Notes: generated by a model from the sequence alone, not told the origin. Positions 11,900 to 23,564 are shown, numbered from the stretch's first letter. The stretch: 64,000 nucleotides of DNA from Amphibalanus amphitrite (GCF_019059575.1 NW_024882199.1:248001-312000); one strand, 5' to 3'. Numbers and translations are program-made.

Positions 11900-13066
11900 T
11901 CAATCTCCCCCTCACCAACCCCTGACCGGGCGAGGGATGAGATGTAGGTCCGAACCCTCCATTTTGTTGAGATATCCACTGAGATCATAGACCCGCCTCT
12001 TCCATCCCTGCACATGTCTGCTCGTCACTATGTTTTGTTTTGCCGAGTTGCATGAGTTGTCCCGGGGACTGGGGAAGGGAAGGGGAGGGGTGGGGGGGGG
12101 ACTGCACATCGACCGGCGGCCCGTGTTGTCCCTGTAACCCTGGTGACCCCCACTGACGTCATCAGGCCAGGACACCGCGCCGCCGACTCACTGAACACGA
12201 TCGATTCTGCCGACACACAGACTCGGGGTGTTGATGTTCGGCGCAGTTCCAGACCGGGACAAAGGCCGACGGAGGAGCCGGAGCCGCACGAGCTGCACTG
12301 CGTCCACCGGCCGGGTCAGTCGACAGAGCGGGTGGTCCAACAGTGTGTGGACGGTACTGAGCTCTGTCCACCGGAGCCGACCACGGCGGAGGCGGCGAAT
12401 ATCAGGTGAGCAGGACCGACCTGTGTGTGTGTGTGTGGGGGGGGGGTCTGTGTGTCCCTGTGTCTGTTGTTGAGTGTGTTTTGTGCGTCTGTGTCTATTG
12501 TCAGACTATATGTGTTTGTGTAACGGTGTGTATGTGATTCTGTGAGTCTTTGTGTGTTTTCTCTGTGTGCTAGGTACCCGTCTGAGTGTTTGGATGTCTG
12601 TGCTTAGATGAAGTAACGGGGAAGAGGGCATAGGTGGCGGAACGGGGAGGGGAGGGGAGCACCGGGGAACCGTGTCCCCTTGATTTCGGCATTTTAACAT
12701 AAGCCCTATGGGCGTTGCATGGAAAGAATGGGACCAAAAGTCGGCAATGCCCCCCCCCCCCCCACCTTAATTAAAGGTGTCCCGCGCTACTGGGGGAGGG
12801 GGCAAATGTCCCGCAGTGGCTGCCAGTTGCCCCTGCAGTGATGAGATTTTGCCCATCCTGTTGGAATGAATACCTATAATGCGCATCAAATAAATATTAT
12901 CCAAGCTGTCAAACCCGATGTGAAAGTCAATCAATCCTCTTTCCTTTTCATATTTTGTCGCCCGTGTTTACACTGCTCTTAATCTAATATCGTAGAGAAC
13001 ATCCAGCGGCGTATCCACAATCCTGAGGTTACCTTTACTTTAGAGGACCCAGTGGAAGCTTTTTAA
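11896..13066. repeat. 1.17-kb segment, copy 1 (copy 2 at 20689-21859)
   Basis: Highly similar to 20689-21859 along its whole length, with small indels mainly in G, C and GT runs. Both copies begin and end at a TTAA used by a TTAA element. It contains a GC-rich frame ending ATCAG|GTGAGC at 12405, a GT-rich run at 12420-12560 and C-run 12750-12764. Confidence 0.9.
12229..12405 (+). CDS. possible exon, copy 1 (unproven)
   Basis: A frame open from about 12143 ends in ...EAANIR at a strong donor (CAG|GTGAGC). Exon 51639-52047 of the leucine-rich-repeat gene ends the same way (...AAYIR, ATCAG|GTCAGT) in the same phase 2, so this could be an exon of a related gene. The peptide itself does not show clear leucine-rich repeats, the 5' splice boundary is not resolved, and no partner exon follows. 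The second copy at 21030-21206 keeps the frame open. Confidence 0.3.
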
Positions 13067-13423
13067 CCCGCGTCCTGGTTGGGGGTTTTTTTTTGCCCCC
13101 CCCCCCCCGTTCCAGTCGTTTCGCATTATCTCCCAAATTAATGCTCCGATCGCCGCGAAAATTTTAGAACTCTCTTGTAAATCGGTTTTACACCTCGTTA
13201 CCTTTTCTTCCACAGTCTATGATAGGTGGGCCGCAAATGACGTCAGAATGACGTCACGTTCAGGCATTTCCGACCCAAAAGAGGTTTGATGGGAGGAGCT
13301 GCCAAGCCCAAAGTTTTAAAGATAAAGGAAAATATTGAAAAACAAAAAGATATAAAACGAGCAGCGCTACAAAACTGCTATCTTGTTTGTTACATATTTG
13401 CTTTGATTTTGAACCCCAATTAA
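13063..13423 (+). mobile_element. TTAA element, family G (left part, copy G1)
   Basis: Starts TTAACCCGCGTCCTGGTTGG, then a G run, T8 and C run hairpin. The body matches the G2 copy (21856-21987 + 23296-23568) until it is cut at TTAA 13420-13423, where a family B end begins. The right half of this copy is not found, so it is truncated. Confidence 0.75.
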
Positions 13424-13640
13424 CCCGCGCCCCGTTGGGCTCTGCCGAGCAACGCACCCCGTTGGGGGGGGGGGGCAATTTGCCCCCCCCCAAAGATCTC
13501 GAGAACCACGCAACCTAGCGACAAGCGGCAAACGGTGTTGGATAGCCCTATCAGGGAACTACCTTATGACCCAATTTTGTTGACCTAGGTCAAACTGATG
13601 ATGTCACAGGTCAGGTTAAAGGTCGAATTTTCAGGGTTTG
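13420..13640 (+). mobile_element. TTAA element, family B (left fragment, B2)
   Basis: TTAA followed by CCCGCGCCCCGTTGGGCTCT, the G-run/C-run hairpin with GGCAATTTGCC core, then AGATCTCGAGAACC and the AGGTCAGGTTAAAGGTCGAA block seen in the complete B element at 54016-55210. Homology stops near 13640, where unrelated GTTCATGAACAGTTCGTGAAC palindromes begin. Confidence 0.75.
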
Positions 13641-13803
13641 GTGTTTGTATATTTGTTCATGAACAGTTCGTGAACAATGTTTGTTTGCTTGTTTATTTGA
13701 TAGTTTACGAATTTTGGCATTCAAGGTCACATGTTCACTTACGATTTTCTGTTCACGAACAGTTCGTGAACGTTCATGAACGTTCATGAACAAGTCATCA
13801 TTT
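13523..13803 (+). repeat. local direct repeat 1, first copy
   Basis: Nearly identical to 14268-14548 (same 281 bp). Covers part of fragment B2 plus GTTCGTGAAC/TTCATGAAC palindromes. A short third copy of its beginning lies at 17265-17310. Confidence 0.9.
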
Positions 13804-13935
13804 CTGCTATATTTCGAGTAACTGTTAGCATACGGTGCAGACATGACTGCAGGCAGGTTTTACATGTGAAATATGCACAAGCCACAAGTCATATCTCAAG
13901 CACACTAAGGTTGTTTGGTGCAGTAGGAGCTTTCC

Positions 13936-14059
13936 GCTAATAACTTCCGATCAAATTGAGCTAGCGAGTCGGTTGAGCCATCAACTGACTCAGAAAGAAC
14001 CTCACGGCTCACGGCGGCGGCCGGTCCCTGGACGCTGCTCGGGACGGCAGGCAATCGCC
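13936..14059 (+). repeat. local direct repeat 2, first copy
   Basis: Same as 14615-14738. Its start (TCAAATTGAGCTAGCGAGTCG) also occurs inside the family H element near 18358-18379, so a piece of that family was captured here. Confidence 0.85.
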
Positions 14060-14133
14060 AAAACAGCGTCGCCCGTCACGTTTTCCCGACGGTTAGACAG
14101 CTCGACCGGCTTGGTGCCGGTCGGTAACCGAGC

Positions 14134-14270
14134 GAACGTCCCGGAAGGAAAGCGTCCCTGGACAGAAAGCGAAAGGACAGAAAGCGAAAGGACAGAAAGG
14201 AAAGGACAGAAAGCGAAAGGAAAGGACAGAAAGGAAGAAAGGACAGAAAGAAAGGAAGGAAGGAAAGAAG
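14134..14270 (+). repeat. purine-rich (GAAAGGACA)n tract, first copy
   Basis: Imperfect AGGACAGAAAGCGAAAGG units. The tract with its GTCCCGGAAGGAAAGCG leader recurs at 17132-17266, and both copies end in AAGCGGCAAACGG. Strong purine strand asymmetry. Confidence 0.85.
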
Positions 14271-14548
14271 CGGCAAACGGTGTTGGATAGCCCTATCAGG
14301 GAACTACCTTATGACCCAATTTTGTTGACCTAGGTCAAACTGATGATGTCACAGGTCAGGTTAAAGGTCGAATTTTCAGGGTTTGGTGTTTGTATATTTG
14401 TTCATGAACAGTTCGTGAACAATGTTTGTTTGCTTGTTTATTTGATAGTTTACGAATTTTGGCATTCAAGGTCACATGTTCACTTACGATTCTCTGTTCA
14501 CGAACAGTTCGTGAACGTTCATGAACGTTCATGAACAAGTCATCATTT
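14268..14548 (+). repeat. local direct repeat 1, second copy
   Basis: Copy of 13523-13803, now preceded by the purine tract instead of the B element end and followed by a new AAAGAAAAGAAAG tract (14549-14600). Confidence 0.9.
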
Positions 14549-14614
14549 GAAAAGAAAAGAAAGAAGGAAGAAAAAGAAAGAAGAAGAAAAAGAAAAGGAA
14601 AACTTCCGATCAAA

Positions 14615-14945
14615 GCTAATAACTTCCGATCAAATTGAGCTAGCGAGTCGGTTGAGCCATCAACTGACTCAGAAAGAACCTCACGGCTCACGGCGGCGGC
14701 CGGTCCCTGGACGCTGCTCGGGACGGCAGGCAATCGCCGTCCCGAACCGAGCGAACGTTCGGCCGAGCGAACGTCCCGAACGTCCCGAACCGAGCGAACG
14801 TCCGTGCCTGCTCGGGACGGCAGGCAACCTGCTCCCGAACGTCCCGAACCGAGCGAACGTCCGTGCCTGCTCGGGACGGCAGGCAATCGCCGTCCCGAAC
14901 CGAGCGAACGCACTATGGTTGGAAACGGCCTCACGGATGGCCGGG
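14615..14945 (+). repeat. local direct repeat 2, second copy, plus GAGCGAACGTCC array
   Basis: 14615-14738 copies 13936-14059. It is followed by repeated CCCGAACCGAGCGAACGTCC and TGCTCGGGACGGCAGGCAA words to 14910. 14911-14945 is present inverted at 17095-17130. Confidence 0.85.
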
Positions 14946-15361
14946 GGTAAACGCGAAAAAATGTTTTGCCCATAACTTGTTAATGCGTAGACCGACTGCG
15001 ATGAAACTTTGCATAGGTATACCAGTGTCTTTCGTGCATCATACAGTAACTCAGAAATGACGAGGTCACGTCACGTCACGCGTGTGTGACGTCATCATTG
15101 CAAGTATGTTATAAGTCGCCCATGTCTTTCGTTATGTTATCGATATCGCGAGGCATTTTGAACATGTTTTGAATACTGCTATCACTGAATGGATATTGTT
15201 GTTATGCTTTAGGGCGAGAAATATCAACGTAGTGACGCACAGTGTCTTACTATTGGTCATAAAGGGTCAAAAATTTGGAGAAAGAGTATTTATGATTTTT
15301 TTTAGATTGGGCAAAAAAGTAAGAAATAAAATGACGATCAAAGGACAAAACATGCGTCAGA

Positions 15362-16130
15362 TTAACCCGGCAGTTGCTGGGGTATTTCCCCATCCGCCGT
15401 TTGCCGGGGGGGGGGGGGGCGTTCAACGCCCCCAGCCGATAACTCGCGAACAAATAGGCGCAGCGAAACGCACGAGGCGCGGCAAAAGAAAGAAGAACGC
15501 GACGAGACGATTCACATGAATACTTTAAAGTTGAATTTCGAGGTCACAGGTCGGGTCAAGGTCAGGTCAAACACTTGAAATCGGGCTTTCAGTAGCATGG
15601 ACTTTAGAACCTCGCAATCGGTGCCTCGCGTTTCGCGTTTCGATTATATCGTCATCAGTTGGTCCTAAATAAATTCAGTCATCAGTTGGTCCTAAACAAT
15701 CTGTCACAACTGTCACAACTGTCACAACCCTTCATATAAGTGCTAAAGAGTGTCAGATCAATGTAGGGGTCAGTCAAACATAGGCCACTGGCCAGGGTCA
15801 AAGTCAGGTCAATCAGGTAAGCACATAACCCCGAAAATTAAAACTGGTACCTATTCGCAGCCCATGCATGACACATGTTTTATGGGTTCTTTTGGGCGTA
15901 GAACACGATGGTGACATTCATTTTATCATACGAGTACGTGGCTGGTTGAAAAAAGATCAATTTCAGAAATGCATGCATCATGGTCGTGAAGTAGTCACGA
16001 GAAATTGCCAACATTCAGTTCATGATTTTGGAAAATGTAGAACGATGATCAAAAACCATAGATAGCCATTTGATTTGCCATGGTATTGGCAGTGTAATGG
16101 CGTTTACAGCATGTCTGTATGTCTGCTCTG
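15362..16130 (-). mobile_element. TTAA element, family F, truncated (copy F2)
   Basis: Starts TTAACCCGGCAGTTGCTGGGG with the same GGGCGTTCAACGCCC hairpin and matches the reverse complement of 6207-7143, but stops about 260 bp short of the other end, where GATATCCATA repeats begin. It carries a small CTAAATAAATTCAGTCATCAG duplication near 15655-15690. Confidence 0.8.
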
Positions 16131-16200
16131 TCGGTGGATATCCATATCCATACTCCAGGATATCCATGCACGTTTGCACGATATCCATACTCCAGGTGCA
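16130..16200. repeat. ATATCCATACTCCAGG repeat
   Basis: Three imperfect copies of a GGATATCCATA(TCCATACTCCAGG) unit lie at the broken end of element F2. The short tandem block may mark the deletion junction. Confidence 0.6.
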
Positions 16201-16227
16201 GGGGCGAGCAGTTACTTCTTACGAGGG

Positions 16228-16482
16228 GTGCGGAGTCGAGGTCAGAGTCGGAGTCAGAGTCGGAGTCGGAGTCAGAGTCGCCCAGAGTCGTGGCAACGAG
16301 CCAGGAGTCGGAGTCGGAGTCGGGGTCGGTCAGGAGCCCGCAGTGGAAGTCGGAGTCGGTCCGAATCGGAACAGCTCCATCACGACTCCGAAACACTGGC
16401 AGGGGTCCGGAGTCGGAAACAGAGTCGGCCGGAGTCATGGCAACGAGTCAGGAGTCGGAGTCGTAGTCGGAGTCGGATTTGG
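16228..16482 (+). repeat. (GGAGTC)n minisatellite
   Basis: Hexameric GGAGTC/GAGTCG units, partly interrupted. The array keeps all three forward frames and one reverse frame open (Ser-Glu, Arg-Ser, Gly-Val and Asp-Ser dipeptide repeats), so these are not genes. Confidence 0.9.
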
Positions 16483-16499
16483 CGCCACCACGACTCCGC

Positions 16500-17094
16500 A
16501 ACCCTGCTTCTTACCATCATTTATAAGGATAAGCGATTGCAAGACTGACGAGCCGACCTGGTGCTAACGAAGCGACGGGTAGGTACGCCTCGGGAGATGA
16601 AGCTTCACGGACGATTTTGCGCAGAAGTGCGCAGTCTGCTTTTACGTTCCCCTTACGCAGAATTGAACAGAGATTTATTCTGCCAAAAAGCTCAATGGAG
16701 GTCGATGGAGAACTTTTTGTATGTCCAATGAAACATAAACGTAATTTTGCAAATATTGCTGTGGTGACACTGCAAACAGAATGCAATGCCGTTCCTGATT
16801 TTGAACACGCACGGGAAAAAGAGTCACTCCACTCGTTAGCCAACATAACAAGGATTATTTTGATATATTATAATCTAGTTTTACAACGTCATGGAGGTAC
16901 TCCACATGCTATCACCAGCGCGGTTGTTTAAACCTTTGACGGCGCACCAAAAAAGCCACTATTAGAAACTCCCGATTCCACGTACGATAATGGAGACTAA
17001 ATGCGCAACTAAATAATTTTTTCTGCCCAATTCAAAACATTTCATCAATTTCCAACAGAATGACACCCCAATTATACATATATTCCGAAATTGC
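16500..17094. other. AT-rich stretch, no gene supported
   Basis: Short overlapping frames exist on both strands at 16517-16931. None has a recognisable domain, and neither a start context nor splice structure is clear. The region lies inside the shuffled block. Confidence 0.35.
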
Positions 17095-17799
17095 CCACGG
17101 CCATCCGTGAGGCCGTTTCCAACCATAGTGGAACGTCCCGGAAGGAAAGCGTCCCTGGACAGAAAGCGAAAGGACAGAAAGCGAAAGGACAGAAAGGAAA
17201 GGACAGAAAGCGAAAGGAAAGGACAGAAAGGAAGAAAGGACAGAAAGAAAGGAAGGAAGGAAAGAAGCGGCAAACGGTGTTGGATAGCCCTATCAGGGAA
17301 CTACCTTATGGGGGGGCATTTTGGCCCCACTGTGGTTTTTCTTAAATAGCGAGAAAACGGTGGCGTGCAGCGCCGCCAAATTTTGCATACCTTACCGGAC
17401 ATCAATTTAACACCTTCACACAAAATTTCAAGTCACAGATCACCTCAGGTCAGGAGTTATTGAGGTCAAACTGAGGTCATGTTCGAGTAAAAATGAGCAA
17501 AAAATATGACATCTTGAAACGCTCACCAATTCTACAGTTAACAAACAATTTTAAAGTTCTTTATGTGGTTGTGTAGAGAAAAGACGGCGCTACAAAACTG
17601 CTATCTCGGATTTTCGAAATTTTGGGATTTTGACCCCAAAAATAAAAAAAAAATGTTTAAAAAAAAAACTCAAAAAAATTTCAAAAAAATCGAATTTTGA
17701 AAAAACCGGAATAAATGTGATATTCCCTGCGCTCTTCGATATACATACCAAATTTTATATCAATACCTCTTTTTTGGCCAAGTTATAGCGGAAAAACTG

Positions 17800-18838
17800 T
17801 TAACCCTCGCCGGCCGAGGGGGGGGGGCGGGTGCCGCCCCCCCATAGGGTTTTTTTCGCGATAGCTCCGAACACGCTGGCGATAGAGAGCTGAAACTTGG
17901 CATACCTGACCTTTGATCCAAGCCGGATCTTTTGACCGCCAACCGCATTTTTGGGTCAGGTCAGGTCACTGACCTATGACGTCATAAGTGAACCTCTGCA
18001 CGGTCTTCAGATGTCGCAACTTCGCAACGCCCTCACTGCCAGAGGAGATGTCACAGGGAAATGAAACTTGCAGGATCTAGTATCCATTATGAGTCCCACA
18101 ACTTGTATATCTCGGATTTTTCCTAAAGGTCATATGAGGTCAGGTCATTTTCGTGACCTCACCATTATAAGTCAATGGGGAAAAATTCAAACTGCTATTC
18201 TGGCGCCGGGAACGATCTCCAACTATCTCAAGCACACAGAATCGTGATTTGATGCACTCCTTGCAAGGTTAGATGCGTCACTTTTGCAATGTTGACATTG
18301 CGTGACGTCATTTATGACGTCATCAAGGTCAAATTAGTTTTTCGTCAATAACTCTTGATCAAATTGAGCTAGCGAGTCGGCAAAGGCACCAATGGACTCA
18401 GGAAGGCCTGCCGAATCGAATGATATGCGACATGACCTCTTTCGACCAACTTCGTGACCTGGGGGTGCTGACCTGACCTTGACCTGAGGTCAACACCCCA
18501 AGTTGACCTGACCCGGACAAAAGGTATATCATTCGACGCGCCTGAGCGAGGCGAACACAATGCTGCCAAAATCAGCGCTCTGCGGCCGTTTTTTGCGAAG
18601 TTATTCACCAAAAACTGAACCGTACCCTGGGGCACTTGACCTGACCTCAGAGGTCACCGGTTGACCTAGGACCTTAAAATCGGGTACCAATCTCTGCGTC
18701 TCGTAACGGCGCACACGCTCGTTTTTTCCGCGACGCGCTAGCTCCACCAGTGGCGAAACGGCGAGGGGGGGGTCGTACGCGCCCCCCCCCCCTCGGCCGG
18801 CGCGTATGTAGAAAACCAATAGGTCCGGCGAGGGTTAA
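17800..18838 (+). mobile_element. TTAA element, family H
   Basis: TTAA at 17800-17803 and 18835-18838, ends CCCTCGCCGG on both sides in inverted order, hairpins GGGCGGGTGCCGCCC (17818-17843) and a GTCGTACGCG core between G and C runs (18764-18793). The body has TGACCTGACCTTGACCTGAGG near 18470-18490. Nested in B3. Confidence 0.9.
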
Positions 18839-20041
18839 CCTTCCAGGCGGTGGGGGGGGGCAATTTTTTGCCCCCCCCCTTTAGTTTTTTCGATATATCT
18901 CAAGAACCGCTGCGCCGATCGTCAGCAAACCTTCAGTACCCTCCCGGGAGCAGCTAGCGCACATGGTGACCAAAAATTTTTCCAATGGCTATGATAGGTT
19001 GGCTGCTAATGACGTCAGAGTGACGTCATTTTTGCCATTTTCGACCCAAAGAAAGGTTTCGCGGGAAGAGCTGTCAGGCCTACAGCTTTAGAGATACATA
19101 AAAATGTTTCAGACATAAAAGGTGTGAAATCAAAAGGGCTACAAAACTGCTATTTCGGTTTTTCGATTTTTTTTGGATTTTGACCTCCAAAAATCAGAAA
19201 ATAGATTTTTCGAATATAATAGCCGAAAAATCCAAAAAGTTTTTTGAATTTCGAAAAAAACGGAATATATGTGATAGTCCCTACCGCCTTCTATCTACAT
19301 ACCAAGTTTGAGATCGTTACCTCTTTTTTGGCCAAGTTATAGCGAAAAAACTGTTCAAAATTGATGACGTCAAATTTTCAAACTCAATTTTTAGCAATTC
19401 TAGACCTCGTAGCGCAAAACAAAGACCACCATTAGACTCCCCGCGACGAGCTGCATCGATTCGATACCCATTTTATGCAAAAATATCAACTTTGAAATTT
19501 GACCTTTTTTGACCTGACCTTGACCTGACCTCCACCAGAAAGTGACCTTAACCGTACCTGATGGTCTTATAAGCAACACCATTGAGTTGGAAATGAAAAA
19601 CTGGCCATAAAACATGCATCGCATAACCTTAGTAAAGTTGGGCTCATGTGGTGACCCAGGGTGACCTTTGGTGACCTGACCTGTGACCTGACCTGGTATG
19701 ACCGGTGACCTCTAATAGCAACATATGTACTAGACAACTGACGCCTCATCGCTGATTTTCGACAAAATGCGTTTTACTCGGTGTTATAGCGCTTTACCTA
19801 GAAGCCCCGTGAACGGTGAAACATTTTGTCTTTGACCTGACCTGTGACGTCATCGGTGACCCCGAGGTCAATGAAATTTGGTTTCCTTCGACAAATTTGA
19901 CAGGGCTATCGAACGCCGTTTGAATTTTCCGGATCCGTTCAGTAGTTTCGGAGATACGGGGGGGGGGGGGGCAAAAAAATGCCACCCCCCCCCCCCCACC
20001 GCGCGGAAGGTGGCTGGTAGGCCCACCGCCTGCCGGGTTAA
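18835..20041 (+). mobile_element. TTAA element, family K (copy K1)
   Basis: Starts TTAACCTTCCAGGCGGTGGG and ends CACCGCCTGCCGGGTTAA (20024-20041). Hairpins GGCAATTTTTTGCC and GGCAAAAAAATGCC. Shares its left TTAA with H, so H and K were both inserted at one original TTAA of B3. Confidence 0.9.
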
Positions 20042-20688
20042 AAATTGATGACGTCAAATTTTTGAACTCAATTTTTAGCAATTCTAGACCTCGTAGCGCA
20101 AAACGGAGAACACCATTGAGCTCCCCGTGACGAGCTGCTTCGAATCAATACCCATTTTATGCAAAAATATCAACTTTGAAATTTGACCTAATTTGACCTA
20201 ACCTTGACCTGACCTTGACCAAAACGTGACCTAACCTGGCCCTAACGTCTGTCTGACCCACATAATCGCATTTGTCATGTAAAATGGACCATAAAACATG
20301 CATCACAATTCACACGACACTTTCATATTGTGACCCCCCAGTGACCTGACCTCTGTGACCTGACCTGGTATCAGTGACCTCAAGTAGCAAAATATGTGTT
20401 TGTAGAACATTTCCTCATCGATGATTTTCAATGAAATGCATTTTACACGATTTTACAACGCATTTCTTGAAATGCCCGCAAACGGTGAAAATTCGACCTT
20501 TGACCTGACCTGTGACGTCATCGGTTTGACCGAGGTCAATGAAATTGGGTCACAAGGTAGTTCCCCGTTGGGGCTATCAAACACCCTTTACCGCTTGTCG
20601 CTATGTTGCGTGGTTCTCGAGATCTGAGGGGGGTCAAAATGGCCCCCCATCAGACCGCGTTGCTCGGCAGACCCCATCTGGGCGCGGG

Positions 20689-21859
20689 TTAATCAATCTC
20701 CCCCTCCCCAACCCCTGACCGGGCGAGGGATGAGATGTAGGTCCAAACCCTCCATTTTGTTGAGATATCCACTGAGATCATAGACCCGCCTCTTCCATCC
20801 CTGCACATGTCTGCTCGTCACTATGTTTTGTTTTGCCGAGTTGCATGAGTTGTCCCGGGGATTGGGGAAGGGAAGGGAAGGGGAAGGGAGGGGAGGGGGG
20901 ACTGCACATCGACCGGCGGCCCGTGTTGTCCCTGTAACCCTGGTGACCCCCCACTGACGTCATCAGGCCAGGACACCGCGCCGCCGACTCACTGAACACG
21001 ATCGATTCTGCCGACACACCGACTCGCGGTGTTGATGTCCGGTGCAGTTCCAGCCCGGGACAAAGGCCGACGGAGGAGCCGGAGCCGCACGAGCTGCACT
21101 GCGTCCACCGGCCGTGTCAGTGGACAGAGCGGGTGGTCCAACAGTGTGTGGACGGTACTGAGCTCTGTCCACCGGAGCCGACCACGGCGGAGGCGGCGAA
21201 TATCAGGTGAGCAGGACCGACCTGTGTGTGTGTGAGGGGGGGGGTCTGTGTGTCCCTGTGTCTGTTGTCTGAGTGTGTTTTGTGCGTCTGTGTCTATAGT
21301 CAGACTATATGTGTTAATGTAACGGTGTGTATGTGATGGTGTGAGTCTTTGTGTGTCTTCTCTGTGTGCTAGGTACCCGTCTGAGTGTTTGGATGTGGGT
21401 GCTTACATGCATTAACGGGAAAGAGGGCATAAGGGGCGGAACGGGGGGGGGGGGGTGCACCGGGGAACCGTGTCCCCTTGATTTCCGCATTTTAACATAA
21501 GCCCTATGGGCGTTGCATGGAAAGAATGGGACCAAAAGTCGGCAATGCCCCCCCCCCCCCCACCTTAATTGAAGGTGTCCCACGCTACTGGGGAGGGGGC
21601 AAATGTCCCGCAGTGGCTGCCAGTTGCCCCTGCAGTGACGAGATTTTGCCCACCCTGTCGGAGTGAATATAATGCGCTTCAAATAAATATTATCCAAGCT
21701 GTCAAACCCGATGTGAAAGTCAATCAATCCTAATTCCTTTTCATATTTTGTCGCCGGTGTTTACACTGTTCTTAGTCTAATATCGTAGAGAACATCCAGC
21801 GGCGTATCCACAATTTTGAGATTACCTTTACTTGAGGGGACCCAGTGGAAACTTTTTAA
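20689..21859. repeat. 1.17-kb segment, copy 2
   Basis: Copy of 11896-13066. Its left edge TTAA is the end of family B element B3, whereas copy 1 has a family E end at the same base. Its right edge TTAA carries family G in both copies. Confidence 0.9.
21030..21206 (+). CDS. possible exon, copy 2 (unproven)
   Basis: Same frame and donor (ATCAG|GTGAGC at 21206) as the copy ending at 12405. The frame stays open between the copies despite substitutions, which mildly supports coding, but most of the change is in a GC-rich, low-complexity context. No domain is recognised. Confidence 0.3.
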
Positions 21860-21983
21860 CCCGCGCCCTGGTGGGGGGTATTTTGTGCCCCCCCCGTTCC
21901 AGTCGTTTCGCATTATGTCCCAAATTAATGCGCCGATCGCCTCGAAAATTTCAGTTACCTCTTCTAAATCAATTTTACACCTT

Positions 21984-23299
21984 TTAACCTTCCAGGCGGT
22001 GGGGAGGCATTTTTTTGTCCCCCCTTTAGTTTTTTCAATATATCTCGAGAACCGCTGCGCCGATCGTCACGAAACTTTCAGTACCCTCCCGGGAGCAGCT
22101 AGCGCACATGGTGACAAAAAATTTTCCAAAGGCTATGATAGGTTGGCCGCTAATGACGTCAGAGTGACGTCATTTTTGCCATTTTCGACCCCAAAAAAGG
22201 TTTCGCGGTAAGAGCTGTCAGGCCTACAGCTTTAGAGATACAGAAAAATGTTTCAGACATAAAAGGTGTAGAATCAAAAGGGCTACAAAACTGCTATTTC
22301 GGTTTTTCGATTTTTTTTTATTTTGACCCCCAAAAATCAAAAAGTAGATTTTTTTGAATACAATAGCCAAAAAATCCATTTTTTGTTTCGAAAAAGCCGG
22401 AATATATGTGATAGTCCCTACCGCCTTCTATCTACATACCAAATTTGAGATCGATACCTCTCTTTTGGCCAAGTTATAGCGAAAAAACTTCAAAATTGAT
22501 GACGTCAAATTTTCAAACTCAATTTTTAGCAAATCTAGACCTCGTAGCGCAAAACAAAGACCACCATTAGACTCCCCGTGACAAGCTGCATCGAATTTTA
22601 TTTTTTTTGCGGCCAACCTAAAGGTTAACCCGGCAGGCGGTAGGCCTACCAGCCACCTTCCGCGCGGTGGGGGGGGGGGCATTTTATTTATTTTTATCGA
22701 ATTTTATGGCAACAACCATTTTATGCCAAAATATCAACTTTGAAATTTGACCTTTTTTGACCTGACCTTGACCTGACCTCCACCAGAAAGTGACCTAAAC
22801 CGTACCTGATGGTCTTATAACCAACACCATTGAGTTGGAAATGAAAAACTGGCCATAAAACATGCATTGCATAACCCAACTTTACTGCATGAGCCCAACT
22901 TTACTAAGGGCCTTAGTAAAGTTGGGCTCATGTGGTGACCCTTGGTGACCTTTGTTGACCTGACCTGTGACCTGACCTGGTATGACCAGTGACCTCTAAT
23001 AGCAACATATGTACTAGACAACTGACGCCTTATCGCTGATTTTCGACAAAATGCGGTTTACTCGGTGTTATAACGCTTTCCCTAGAAGCGAAACATTTTA
23101 TCTTTGACCTGACCTGTGACGTCATCGGTGACCTCGAGGTCAATGAAATTTGGTTTCCTTCAACAAATTTGACAGGGCTATCGAACGCCGTTTGAATTTT
23201 CCGGATCCGTCCAGTAGTTTCGGAGATACGAGGGGGGGGGAAATGCCCCCCCCCCACCGCGCGGAAGGTGGCTGGTAGGCCCACCGCCTGCCGGGTTAA
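21984..23299 (+). mobile_element. TTAA element, family K (copy K2)
   Basis: Starts TTAACCTTCCAGGCGGTGGG and ends CACCGCCTGCCGGGTTAA, colinear with K1 at 18835-20041. It differs by an internal ~106-bp insertion at 22602-22695 that is an inverted copy of its own right end. Confidence 0.9.
22609..22686 (-). repeat. inverted copy of the right end of K2 and its flank
   Basis: Reverse complement of 23241-23315, including the K terminus, the TTAA and 15 bp of the flanking family G sequence (CTTTAGGTTGGCCGC). Bordered by direct repeats ATCGAATTTTAT at 22590-22601 and 22696-22707. Confidence 0.8.
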
Positions 23300-23564
23300 C
23301 CTTTAGGTTGGCCGCAAATGACGTCAGAGTGACGTCATGTTCAGGCATTCCCGACCCAAAAGAGGTTTGGTGGGAAGAGCTGTCAAGCCCAAAGTTTTGA
23401 AGATAAAGTAAAATGTTGAAAAAAAAAGATATAAACCGAGCAGCGCCTCAAAACTGCTATCTTGTTTTTTTATATATTTGTTTGATTTTGAACCCCAAAT
23501 TAAAAAAGTGACTTTTGAAATAATCCCCTAAAATGTAAAACAAAATAAAGAACTGATCTTTTTG

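Larger units (their letters stand above)
17310..20692 (-). mobile_element. TTAA element, family B (copy B3), holding H and K
   Basis: 17310-17803 plus 20038-20692 match the reverse complement of the complete B element at 54016-55210. Its left terminal TTAACCC is lost at a junction with the purine-tract patchwork (17310); the right end GCGCGGGTTAA is present at 20682-20692. The split lies exactly at a TTAA that in the uninterrupted B element reads ACTGTTAAAAATTG. Confidence 0.85.

Noticed and set aside
16070..16567. Forward frames rich in Ser-Glu, Arg-Ser and Gly-Val
   Set aside because: All three frames are open because of the (GGAGTC)n array; none is a credible protein.
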